Shown: positions 27,501-34,740 of the stretch, in pieces
How the letters are laid out: each line of letters starts with the position of its first letter
Position numbering within the stretch: position 1 is the first letter of the stretch
Made by a program: the position numbers and the translations under genes
Notes under the pieces: generated by a model
Told to the model about the DNA's origin: nothing
What the model saw: the letters and a program-made list of their open reading frames with translations, nothing else
The model's database searches: none
NCBI GenBank assembly: GCA_023435895.1
Contig: JAEZLH010000017.1
Span: 310,001-374,000 of the forward strand
Direction: 5' to 3'
DNA length: 64,000 nucleotides
Source: Bacillota bacterium
GTDB taxonomy: Bacteria > Bacillota > Clostridia > Lachnospirales > Lachnospiraceae

Positions 27501-27973
27501 TCTATTATCATATTGATGATCCCATTGTTGCAAAGTCAGAACAGGTGGAGGATGAAATCTTTAAGAGCCTCAAAATGAATGGTTTGGTCAATGAAGATAA
27601 AAAAGTACTGTCACTGATGGATCAAAGACTGGCCGGACCGGACGGAAAACTATCCCCATCCGTAAAGTCAGAAATCATACAGGTAGAAACTAACAAAGAA
27701 GGGGAGCTGACAAAGCGTTCGGTTACAGCAAAAGCAGGTCAAATTAACGGGATGCTTGATTATGTTAATGAAAAGCTTTCAAAGGACAATCAACACATTC
27801 TTGAAGGAGATACCGAACTGAATCCATATCGTTTATCCAATGAAAGGGCTTGCGATTATTGCAGTTATCGTAGCGCCTGTGGTTTTGATACCAAGCTTCC
27901 GGGGCATTCTTATCGCAATCTTGCGAAGAAATCGGTGGAAGAGATGAAGGCAGAGATTTTTCGGGAAAAATAA
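24578..27973 (+). CDS. addB: ATP-dependent helicase/nuclease AddAB, subunit B
   Basis: The AddB subunit of the AddAB recombination enzyme, the Firmicute counterpart of RecBCD, which resects double-strand breaks and recognises Chi. At 1131 residues it is full length. It has an N-terminal Walker-A (GSAGSGKS), an inactivated helicase region, and a C-terminal RecB-type nuclease domain (GRIDRLDLYEEEDK, then VIDYKTGNT). The four Fe-S cluster cysteines are in YAGCAFAHF and CDYCSYRSAC. GGAGGG supports ATG 24578. addA follows 68 bases downstream, as usual. Confidence 0.95.
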   Translation: MSLQFYLGSAGSGKSYQLYQEIIRQSEKNPGTNYLVIVPEQFTLQTQKDIVTMHPKHGVTNVDILSFLRFAYRIFDEVGGGELPILEDTGKSMVLRKVISQKRKDLILFSTNVKKPGFVNELKSLMSEFYQYNIKSEDIKKMQDISRSKPVLKAKLTDLLTVYEGFQNFMQERYITAEEILVVLNEVIDRSEWLKNSVICLDGFTGFTPCQYQLLSKMLIHAKKVMVTVTIDPREKLGDKKGDHLLFALSAKTINRLTEIADEVQAVVEEPVWVKEMYEQDTPYRFLKAPGLAAIEQNLFRYPYQVYKEEQEDITLHSTKDSEAEIAFVAREIIRLVREEGYRYQDIAVVSGNMEEYARIAKQGFTLAGIPCFIDYKKDILGNPFAALLRSALVIVSEDFSYEGVFRYLRTGLADFTEDEIDALENYILATGIRGFKRWKEPFVRRYRTRETIKLEQLNEIRIRLMEQLTPLYESLKDKEKTLRDYTAALYELGVTLRIEEKLEEYRAYFEDQNQPLIAKEYEQIYKIIMDLYDQMVLLLGDEHCTLKEFSEILDTGLVEVKVGLIPPGVDEVVVGDTERTRLKDIKALFFVGVNEGIIPKALSSGGILSDLERELLINNDIELAPTKRQQAFQEQFYIYLNMTKPKERLYITYHKVNGEGKAVNPSFLISKVKQLLPTIVIREEDEETEEVDYILRDNGLGYLAKGLRKYHQSETSNLWKELYLYYHSDEEKNLILQKLVRGAFYINKEKGISKEAARLLYGAELRGSVTRLERYAGCAFAHFLSYGLTLEERQEYKLAVPDIGNIFHNAIDLFSKRIDTGEHNWHNIPDDLRDQWALESVTQAVEEYENSVLRSTKRNEYLIRRMERITVRTLWALCNQIKQGAFEPAGYEMAFHHIPDESLSLQGRIDRLDLYEEEDKIYVRVIDYKTGNTSFDISKVYYGLQQQLSIYLSAAMDYLKKRHPEKEIVPSGIFYYHIDDPIVAKSEQVEDEIFKSLKMNGLVNEDKKVLSLMDQRLAGPDGKLSPSVKSEIIQVETNKEGELTKRSVTAKAGQINGMLDYVNEKLSKDNQHILEGDTELNPYRLSNERACDYCSYRSACGFDTKLPGHSYRNLAKKSVEEMKAEIFREK

Positions 27974-28041
27974 AGTGGTTGTGGGGTTTGATTAAGTAAA
28001 TAGGTCAGGAAGTAATCTTTTTATGGATAGAAGGAGTTTTT

Positions 28042-31000
28042 ATGGCATGGACAACGGCACAACAAAAAGTAATTGATACGAGAAACAGAAATGTATTGGT
28101 TTCAGCGGCTGCGGGATCAGGTAAGACCGCTGTATTAGTTGAGCGTATTATTACAATGATTTCAGAAGGGGAACACCCGATTGATATTGATCGCTTGCTG
28201 GTGGTTACATTCACGAATGCTGCGGCAGCTGAGATGAGGGGACGAATTGGAAAGGCAATTGAGGAGAAGTTGGTGAATGAACCGGACAATCGTCATTTGC
28301 AACGACAGATATCACTGCTGCAAAGTGCACAGATTACAACCATACATAGCTTTTGTTTAAACGTGATTCGAAATTACTTTCACCGAATTGATCTTGATCC
28401 CTCTTTTAAGATCGCGGAAGAATCTGAAATCACCCTAATGAAGTCCGATGTGATATCCGACTTGCTGGAACGCCATTATGAGGAGGGAAGAGAAGACTTT
28501 CATGCTTTTGTAGAAAGCTATTCTTATTCCAAGTCAGATGCACCTATTGAGGATTTGATCCTTCAATTATTTGGCTTTTCCATGAGTGATCCCTGGCCTG
28601 AGAAATGGATTAATCAAAAAAGAAGAATGTTTGAAATAAGTTCCGTAGAAGAAATGTGTCAATCCCCTTGGATGAAGGAGCTTCTTAACTATGTGAAAGC
28701 TGTGATTGGGGATATGGTGGTTAAGAACGAAAGAACTCTGGAGATTTGTCATGAACCTGGCGGACCCACAGCCTATGAGAATGCGCTTCTTTCCGACCTT
28801 GAGCTTTTGGAAGAATTAAATCAGTTAACCACCTACGAGGAGTATTTGAACAGATTTGCTACCATATCCTTTGCCAGATTATCCACCAAGAAAGAGGAAG
28901 GTGTTGACCCTAATAAGAAGGAGCAAATTAAGGCGATCAGAGAAGAGATTAAGAAGGGAATAAAGGATTTAAATGCCCAGTTTTTCTTTCAGTCCCCCGA
29001 AGAGATGGTTAAAGATATTCAGGAAGTGGGCAAGGTGATGCAGGTTCTGTTTGATCTGACCTTGGAGTTTATGCATGACTTTGCTAAGAAAAAGGAAGAG
29101 AAGAATTTAATCGATTTTAATGACTTGGAGCATTTTGCTCTTAAGATATTGATAGAAGAGGAAACAGGGGCAGAGGAAAAGAATAAAACAGAGCAGAGAA
29201 ACAAACCAGAGGAAGTAAGCTGGTCAGATGGTGGTGAGGAACCGGAAGAGGTAACTTGGCTTGAGAAGGATGTTGAATATCTGAAGAAGGACCATAGGCA
29301 AGTGGAAAATCACGCTGATCTAAATCAAGTTGAGGAGATTTACTCTGAGGTAAATTATACTGAAAATTACTCGGAGGGTGAGAAGCAGCCTAAGAGCGGG
29401 CTGAAAGCTGGTATGGCACGTCCTACGCAAGCAGCCCTTGAGCTGAGCGAGCAATTTGAAGAGATCTTAATAGATGAATACCAGGACAGTAATATGGTTC
29501 AGGAGACAATTCTGCGCAGTATTTCAAGAGAGGATATGGGAGCACCGAACCGTTTTATGGTGGGGGATGTAAAGCAGAGCATTTATAAATTTCGACTTGC
29601 CATGCCAGAAATCTTTATGGAGAAGTATTACACGTATTCAGGAGAGGATTTCACTGAGGAGGGGCAAGAGAATCGATATCAGCGTATTGACCTTGATAAA
29701 AACTTTAGAAGCAGAAAAATCGTTCTTGATTATGTCAATCGTATTTTTGAACAGATTATGCAAGAGTCCATGGGCGGCATCATTTATGATGAATCCGCTT
29801 CCTTAAAGTACGGTGAATTATTTGAAGAAACTTTACAATCAAGTCAAGAAACCCTAACCAATAAGGAACTAATTACTGCCAGTACGAGTTCAAATACCGT
29901 TAATGATTCTATAGCAGCCAGCGAGAACGCAATCGTTGTGAACCAGGAACTCTTTGATGAAGCGAAAGATGAAGAGGAAACCTTATCTTCAAACCAGTTG
30001 ATACAACGAATTCCCACGCAGATTGATGTTCTATTAGTGACGGAAGAGGAATTCGGTGACAAACAGGATAAACAAGAAGACGCTTATCAAAATGCCAGTG
30101 AAACGGATGTTATGGGAGAAGGAGCATCTGAGGATGAGGAAGATCTTGAAGAGGCTGTTTATACCAAGAAGGAACTGGAAGCAAGAATGATTGCTAGAAA
30201 AATAAAGGAGCTGACAGATCCTCATAACGGTATGCTTGTATTTGATAAAAAGGCGGGAGGATATCGTCCTGCTGTGTATAAGGACATTGTAATACTTCTG
30301 CGAAGTATTTCTGGTTGGTCAGAGGTATTTGTGAATACGCTTATGCAGGAAGGGATTTCTGCCTATGCGGATACTGGAACGGGATACTTTCAGACTCTTG
30401 AAATTATGACACTGCTTAATATGCTAAGGATTATTGATAATCCCAGACAAGATATTCCCCTTACAGGGGTTCTATACTCACCTATTGTAGGGCTAAGTAC
30501 CACAGAATTAGCTATGATTCGTGCAACCTTGCGTAATGTAAGTATGTATACCGCATTACTTCACTATGCTAGGGAAGGATCAAATCAGGAATTAAAGGAT
30601 AAAATCACAAAGTTCCTCACACAGCTGGAAGGGTTCCGCGGAATGGTTAACCATAAGCCCCTGCACGAATTAATCCATACCGTATTGGAGGAGACAGGGT
30701 ATTACTATTATGTAAGTGCCATGGTCGGAGGAGATAGAAGAAAAGCCAATATTGATATGCTGGTGTCAAAAGCAGTTCGTTTTGAGAAAGGTGCTTACAC
30801 CGGTCTGTTCCATTTTATTCGCTATATGGAGAAGCTGAATAAATATGAGGTGGATTTTGGAGAAGCATCAACCTCTGGAGAACAGGATAATACCGTCAGA
30901 ATCATGAGTATTCACAAAAGCAAGGGTCTGGAATTCCCGATTGTGTTTGTGGCAGGAATGAGTAAGCAATTTAATACACAGGATCTTCGCAACAGTATAG

Positions 31001-32481
31001 TCCTTCACAGCGAAATGGGTGTGGGACCAGAATGTGTAGATAGTAAGCTCAGAACCAAGATACCTACACTGATTAAAAAGGTAATTCAAAAGAAGATTCA
31101 GATAGAGAATCTTGGAGAAGAATTGAGAGTACTTTACGTGGCGCTCACAAGACCCAAGGAAAAGCTCATATTAACCGGTTATTTGAAGTCTCTTGATGAT
31201 ATAAAAAAGAAGGATTTTTCCTTCTTTGAGCTGATGTCAGCAAAGAGTTATCTGGACTGGGTGCTTCCCGCAACCATGAACCGAATCGGACTGGAAGGTG
31301 AACTAGATAAGAATACATTGACCTATAGGAATGAAGAAATGTCGGTTACCGTAGTTCCTAAAAGTGATTTGGTCAATGAAGAGGTAACTAGACAGATCTT
31401 TTTGAGAAAGGATGAACAGGAGCTGAGGGCCATCAACTCGGATACCGTATATGATAGTGAGTTGAAAGAGGAGCTGAGGGCAAGACTGGATTATCAATAC
31501 CCTTATCAAAAGGATGCTGGACTTAAGGTAAAAATGACGGTATCAGAATTAAAGAAGTTAGGGCAGTTTCAGGACGAGGAGCAGAGTGTTAACTTATATG
31601 GTGCAGAGAATAGGGATGGGATTGCGGTAGAGAAGAAAGAGGGAAGCGTAGAAGAAGTTGAAGAACAGAGTCAGGCAATAAAAGAAATTGGTATAGAAAA
31701 ATTAAAAGAACATAAAACGGAAGAATATAAAACGGAAGAACATAAAACAGAAGAAAATAAAGCAGAAGAAAATAAAGCAGAAGAAAATAAAGCAGAGGAG
31801 CATAGATCAGAGGAACATAAAGCAAAGGAGCATAAAGCAGAAGAACATAGATCAGAAGTACAAAATGCTGAAGCGCCTAAAATAGAATCCTCAAAAATCG
31901 AAATCAATAAAGAAAACCCTCAAACAGTGCCGAACTTTATTATGCAACGTCAGGAAACACCCTCTGGCACAGATCGGGGAACACTTTACCATAAGGTATT
32001 AGAGTTACTTGATTTGACCGCAATCAACAATAAGGATGATGTGGATGAAGAGCTGGAGCGTATGGTCAATACAGGTCGTGTTTCGGATTCGGATATAAAG
32101 AAATTGAAAATCCAAAATATCAAACGTTTTGCACTGTCTGATACTGCAAAGAGAATGAAGCGTGCGGCTTTAGCAGGCAAGTTGTTTAAAGAAAAGCAGT
32201 TCGTAATTGGAATTAAAGCGTCTGAAGTAAGAAAAGAATATGACAGCGATGAGTTAATCCTGATTCAGGGTATCATTGACGTGTATTTTGAAGAGGACGG
32301 GGAGCTTGTTCTGCTGGATTATAAATCAGACTTAATACAGGAGGAGAGCCAGTTGATTACTAGGTATAAAGTACAACTGGAATACTACAAACGAGCCCTA
32401 GAGCAGATGTTTGATAAGAAAGTTAAGGAAATGATTCTATACTCTTTGTCGTTAGGAAAAGAAATTCGTATAGAAGGCTAG
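28042..32481 (+). CDS. addA: ATP-dependent helicase/nuclease AddAB, subunit A, with low-complexity inserts
   Basis: The UvrD-like helicase and nuclease subunit of AddAB. Walker-A AAAGSGKTAVLVE is near residue 25, helicase motif DEYQDSN near 475, NFRSR near 555, HKSKGLEFPIVF near 960, VALTRPKEKL near 1035, and the nuclease motif GIIDVYFEEDGELVLLDYKSD near the C-terminus. It has 1479 residues against about 1230 in typical AddA. The excess is in three hydrophilic, acidic inserts: about residues 372-459, 596-710 and 1190-1285. The third holds an 11-unit pentapeptide repeat. All helicase and nuclease motifs appear intact, so activity is likely. AAGGAG precedes the ATG. Confidence 0.94.
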   Translation: MAWTTAQQKVIDTRNRNVLVSAAAGSGKTAVLVERIITMISEGEHPIDIDRLLVVTFTNAAAAEMRGRIGKAIEEKLVNEPDNRHLQRQISLLQSAQITTIHSFCLNVIRNYFHRIDLDPSFKIAEESEITLMKSDVISDLLERHYEEGREDFHAFVESYSYSKSDAPIEDLILQLFGFSMSDPWPEKWINQKRRMFEISSVEEMCQSPWMKELLNYVKAVIGDMVVKNERTLEICHEPGGPTAYENALLSDLELLEELNQLTTYEEYLNRFATISFARLSTKKEEGVDPNKKEQIKAIREEIKKGIKDLNAQFFFQSPEEMVKDIQEVGKVMQVLFDLTLEFMHDFAKKKEEKNLIDFNDLEHFALKILIEEETGAEEKNKTEQRNKPEEVSWSDGGEEPEEVTWLEKDVEYLKKDHRQVENHADLNQVEEIYSEVNYTENYSEGEKQPKSGLKAGMARPTQAALELSEQFEEILIDEYQDSNMVQETILRSISREDMGAPNRFMVGDVKQSIYKFRLAMPEIFMEKYYTYSGEDFTEEGQENRYQRIDLDKNFRSRKIVLDYVNRIFEQIMQESMGGIIYDESASLKYGELFEETLQSSQETLTNKELITASTSSNTVNDSIAASENAIVVNQELFDEAKDEEETLSSNQLIQRIPTQIDVLLVTEEEFGDKQDKQEDAYQNASETDVMGEGASEDEEDLEEAVYTKKELEARMIARKIKELTDPHNGMLVFDKKAGGYRPAVYKDIVILLRSISGWSEVFVNTLMQEGISAYADTGTGYFQTLEIMTLLNMLRIIDNPRQDIPLTGVLYSPIVGLSTTELAMIRATLRNVSMYTALLHYAREGSNQELKDKITKFLTQLEGFRGMVNHKPLHELIHTVLEETGYYYYVSAMVGGDRRKANIDMLVSKAVRFEKGAYTGLFHFIRYMEKLNKYEVDFGEASTSGEQDNTVRIMSIHKSKGLEFPIVFVAGMSKQFNTQDLRNSIVLHSEMGVGPECVDSKLRTKIPTLIKKVIQKKIQIENLGEELRVLYVALTRPKEKLILTGYLKSLDDIKKKDFSFFELMSAKSYLDWVLPATMNRIGLEGELDKNTLTYRNEEMSVTVVPKSDLVNEEVTRQIFLRKDEQELRAINSDTVYDSELKEELRARLDYQYPYQKDAGLKVKMTVSELKKLGQFQDEEQSVNLYGAENRDGIAVEKKEGSVEEVEEQSQAIKEIGIEKLKEHKTEEYKTEEHKTEENKAEENKAEENKAEEHRSEEHKAKEHKAEEHRSEVQNAEAPKIESSKIEINKENPQTVPNFIMQRQETPSGTDRGTLYHKVLELLDLTAINNKDDVDEELERMVNTGRVSDSDIKKLKIQNIKRFALSDTAKRMKRAALAGKLFKEKQFVIGIKASEVRKEYDSDELILIQGIIDVYFEEDGELVLLDYKSDLIQEESQLITRYKVQLEYYKRALEQMFDKKVKEMILYSLSLGKEIRIEG
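31705..31860 (+). repeat. 15-bp coding minisatellite inside addA (pentapeptide repeat)
   Basis: Around residues 1223-1274 the protein repeats a five-residue unit of Lys/Arg, Thr/Ala/Ser, Glu or Lys, Glu, then His/Asn/Tyr. About 11 consecutive copies follow the 15-base DNA unit in phase. Copies differ mainly at the last residue, and the frame is kept throughout. Confidence 0.9.
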
Positions 32482-32554
32482 AAGTTGGGAACACTCTGAT
32501 ATGAAAAAAAGTTAGTATTTTCACAGTCAATTTATATCAGAAGGGTGTGTCAAC

Positions 32555-32767
32555 ATGGGTAAGAAGGAAGAGAAGATTGATCTAAATAACATTAAGCCGG
32601 AAGAGGCAACAAAGTATGAAATCGCTGGAGAACTGGGGTATTTGGATAAGGTAATGGAAACAGGCTGGAAATCACTTACCGCCAAAGAATCCGGGCGAAT
32701 CGGTGGATTGATGACGAAGAGAAAACGGGAAGCAACAAAGCAAAAAGAAAAAGAAGAAGTAAAATAA
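32555..32767 (+). CDS. Small acid-soluble spore protein, alpha/beta-type (divergent)
   Basis: A 70-residue protein resembling alpha/beta-type SASPs, which coat spore DNA and protect it from UV and heat. The central KYEIAGELGY and later SLTAKESGRIGGLMTKR fit the family's KxEIAxELG and LTxxxxGxVGGxMVK segments. The C-terminal tail is unusually rich in Lys/Glu and the N-terminus contains KIDLNNIKPEEATKYEIA. It implies an endospore-forming organism. A weak AGAAGGG precedes the ATG. No clear sigma-G promoter was found in the 70-base gap after addA. Confidence 0.82.
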   Translation: MGKKEEKIDLNNIKPEEATKYEIAGELGYLDKVMETGWKSLTAKESGRIGGLMTKRKREATKQKEKEEVK

Positions 32768-32840
32768 TAAAAAGGATTGAAGATATCCTTGCAGAAAAGG
32801 TATCGATTACAAGAATGATGTGACATCAACTATTAAACGT

Positions 32841-32903
32841 AAGAGCCGTGAAACAAAATTTTCATGAATTAAATTATTCATTAAATTTTGTTTCACGGCT
32901 CTT
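32841..32903. terminator. Very long perfect hairpin after the SASP gene
   Basis: Twenty-one bases (32841-32861) pair perfectly with 32883-32903, and an inner ATGAAT/ATTCAT stem continues the fold. It probably terminates the SASP transcript but lacks a T-run, and its length suits a palindromic intergenic element too. Confidence 0.55.
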
Positions 32904-32925
32904 CTAATTGTTTAAATTTTAGGCA

Positions 32926-33090
32926 TTTACAAACGAAGATTCTAGTGTTTACAGAACGAAGACGCCTGTGATTTATAAAACGAAGATTCTAGTGTTTATA
33001 AAACGAAGACACCTGTGATTTATAAAACGATGATTCTAGTGATTTACAAAACGAAACATCTAGTAATATTATCAAGCAAAATTCTACTAA
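32926..33090. repeat. Six- to seven-unit 23-24 bp tandem repeat array
   Basis: Units begin at 32926, 32948, 32972, 32995, 33019, 33043 and, degenerate, 33067. Each starts TTTAYARAACGAAGA-like and ends with either TTCTAGTG or a CCTGTGA-type tail, alternating over the first four units, so a higher-order period of about 47 bp exists. Units abut without spacers, unlike a CRISPR array. The array lies between the SASP hairpin and the end of the ROK gene. Confidence 0.85.
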
Positions 33091-33135
33091 TTCACTTACG
33101 GAAACCATGTAGTTTGATAAATGCAAAATATATGC

Positions 33136-34296
33136 CTATTTTCTAATATCGATATGATTCAATTTCAACAAATCAACCCCAAGAAAGCCCTTGATTGCCA
33201 CACAAATTCCACCTAAAAGAATAGAGGTATCCTGAAGAACGGAGGGAACAATGCGGATAAAGCTGTTCATCTTACTGGTTAATGCTGCTTCAATCTTTTG
33301 AGTAATATGAGGGAAAAAGATAGTAAAGGAGCTGTTGATAATTACGATATCAGGGTTATATGCATTGAGGATATTGTTAACCCCCACGGACATATATTTT
33401 ACGAAATCATTCATAATCTCCTCAGCATCGGAATCGCCCTGTTCATACGCAGCCCGAAAGTCATCAAAACTTACATCCGGTAAAGCCTTTAATTTGGCAA
33501 AGTCATTTAATAAAGTACGTTCTGAAACATACTGTTCTAAACAACCTTTATTGCCGCAAGGGCATTGTCTTCCATCCAGTTCAATGATGGTATGTCCGAA
33601 TTCACCAGCTCTGCCGTTATAACCGGTGTATAACTTATGGTCGATGATGATACCCAGACCGATACCGGAATGAACGCTGATATTCGCAATGTTGGAATAA
33701 TCATACTGAAAGGTATTCTCGCCAATTACCGAAAGGTTTGCTTCGTTTTCAAGATAGACCGGAGTGCTGAAATGTTTTTCTAAATTATCAGCCAGATTAA
33801 TTCCGGATAAATCATAATAAGGAGTAAAAGAAATCTGGTTATTATTCACAAGTCCATGAATGCCGAGAGTGATTCCTACAAGCTCGTAGGGAGAATTTTT
33901 GGGAAGCTTCATCGAGTCAATTAATTCAATCAGCACATTGATGATATTTGCGGGATTCTTTGGTGTCTTTATTTGCTTTAAGCTGCAGTCCTCACCAATC
34001 AAATCTGCGAGTAATGCGGAGATCGTATCAACGCCAATGTCGATACAGATTACATAACCAGCTTTTCGGTTTAAACTTAGTAAAATGGGTTTACGACCTA
34101 AACTGGTGTCGTCACTGCCAATCTCTATCACTAATTTCTTGTTGATTAATTCCTGTACTATAGCAGAAATGGTTGCCTTTGTTAAGCCGAGGTATTTAGC
34201 AATCGCAGCTCTTGATATCGCGGTATTATTTATAATTGTTTCCAATACCAGTTTGGTATTGATGTCTCTTATGAGCTCTTTACTGCCTGTTACCAT
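33136..34296 (-). CDS. xylR: ROK family transcriptional repressor (XylR-like)
   Basis: A 386-residue ROK-type regulator. An N-terminal helix-turn-helix (SRAAIAKYLGLTKATISAIVQEL) is followed by the sugar-kinase-like ROK domain, including LGIHGLVN and the zinc-binding CPCGNKGCLEQYVS. It lies divergent from xylB, so a xylose-responsive repressor is the best reading; the effector is inferred from that neighbour. ATG 34296 is preferred over GTG 34305, because AAAGGTGA is spaced correctly for the ATG and overlaps the GTG. Palindromes in the intergenic region are candidate operators. Confidence 0.88.
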   Translation of the reverse strand: MVTGSKELIRDINTKLVLETIINNTAISRAAIAKYLGLTKATISAIVQELINKKLVIEIGSDDTSLGRKPILLSLNRKAGYVICIDIGVDTISALLADLIGEDCSLKQIKTPKNPANIINVLIELIDSMKLPKNSPYELVGITLGIHGLVNNNQISFTPYYDLSGINLADNLEKHFSTPVYLENEANLSVIGENTFQYDYSNIANISVHSGIGLGIIIDHKLYTGYNGRAGEFGHTIIELDGRQCPCGNKGCLEQYVSERTLLNDFAKLKALPDVSFDDFRAAYEQGDSDAEEIMNDFVKYMSVGVNNILNAYNPDIVIINSSFTIFFPHITQKIEAALTSKMNSFIRIVPSVLQDTSILLGGICVAIKGFLGVDLLKLNHIDIRK

Positions 34297-34512
34297 TACC
34301 GTCACCTTTCATTTCATCAGAATAGATAGCGTTGAAGCGGAAACAACAGAATGCATTTTTTATTTCGGTTATCATAGACAGGGGAAATGGTAACCTTAAT
34401 AGCAATGTATCCGTTTTAATCCATTTACGTTATCAGAATTGAATATATGTTAACATAGATTGATTTTTTTGGAAAGCCTATATTTTGGATGTAAGGGTTA
34501 ATGTATTCCTAC

Positions 34513-34570
34513 TTGACATAAATAATACTACTTGTTATAGTATTTGTATATAGTTTATTGACCAAATAAA
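34513..34570 (+). promoter_or_regulatory. xylB promoter with two palindromic candidate XylR operators
   Basis: TTGACA (34513-34518) and extended -10 TGTTATAGT (TATAGT 34536-34541) are 17 bases apart, a strong promoter. AATACTA-7-TAGTATT (34524-34530 with 34538-34544) overlaps the -10. A second inverted repeat, TTTATT-5-AATAAA (34554-34559 with 34565-34570), sits just past the start site. Both are well placed for ROK-type repression. Confidence 0.55.
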
Positions 34571-34630
34571 TGTTTTTTCTGGTTTAAACCGATTAGCATG
34601 GCAGAAAATAAAGCAATCTAATCAGTATAA

Positions 34631-34732
34631 GCAGTATTGGAAGGGAAGTATAGCTTCTTACCAATATTCTGCAACAAAGTAATGCAATCCGAAAGGAGCG
34701 AAAGACTCCTTTCACACAAACCGAAAGGAGTC
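34631..34732 (+). promoter_or_regulatory. Structured xylB leader with RBS-sequestering alternative stems
   Basis: A large hairpin spans 34631-34672. Then GACTCCTTTC (34704-34713) can pair perfectly over 10 bp with GAAAGGAGTC (34723-34732), which is the xylB ribosome-binding site. A decoy copy of that site, GAAAGGAG (34691-34698), can instead take up the same anti-RBS over 8 bp. The two pairings are mutually exclusive. Confidence 0.55.
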
Positions 34733-34740
34733 ATTAGAAT

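Noticed and set aside
31589..31907. Minus-strand frames with repeated Ser/Ala/Cys/Leu
   Set aside because: Shadows of the addA pentapeptide repeat.
32926..33090. CRISPR array
   Set aside because: Units are contiguous, 23-24 bp, with no unique spacers and no cas genes.
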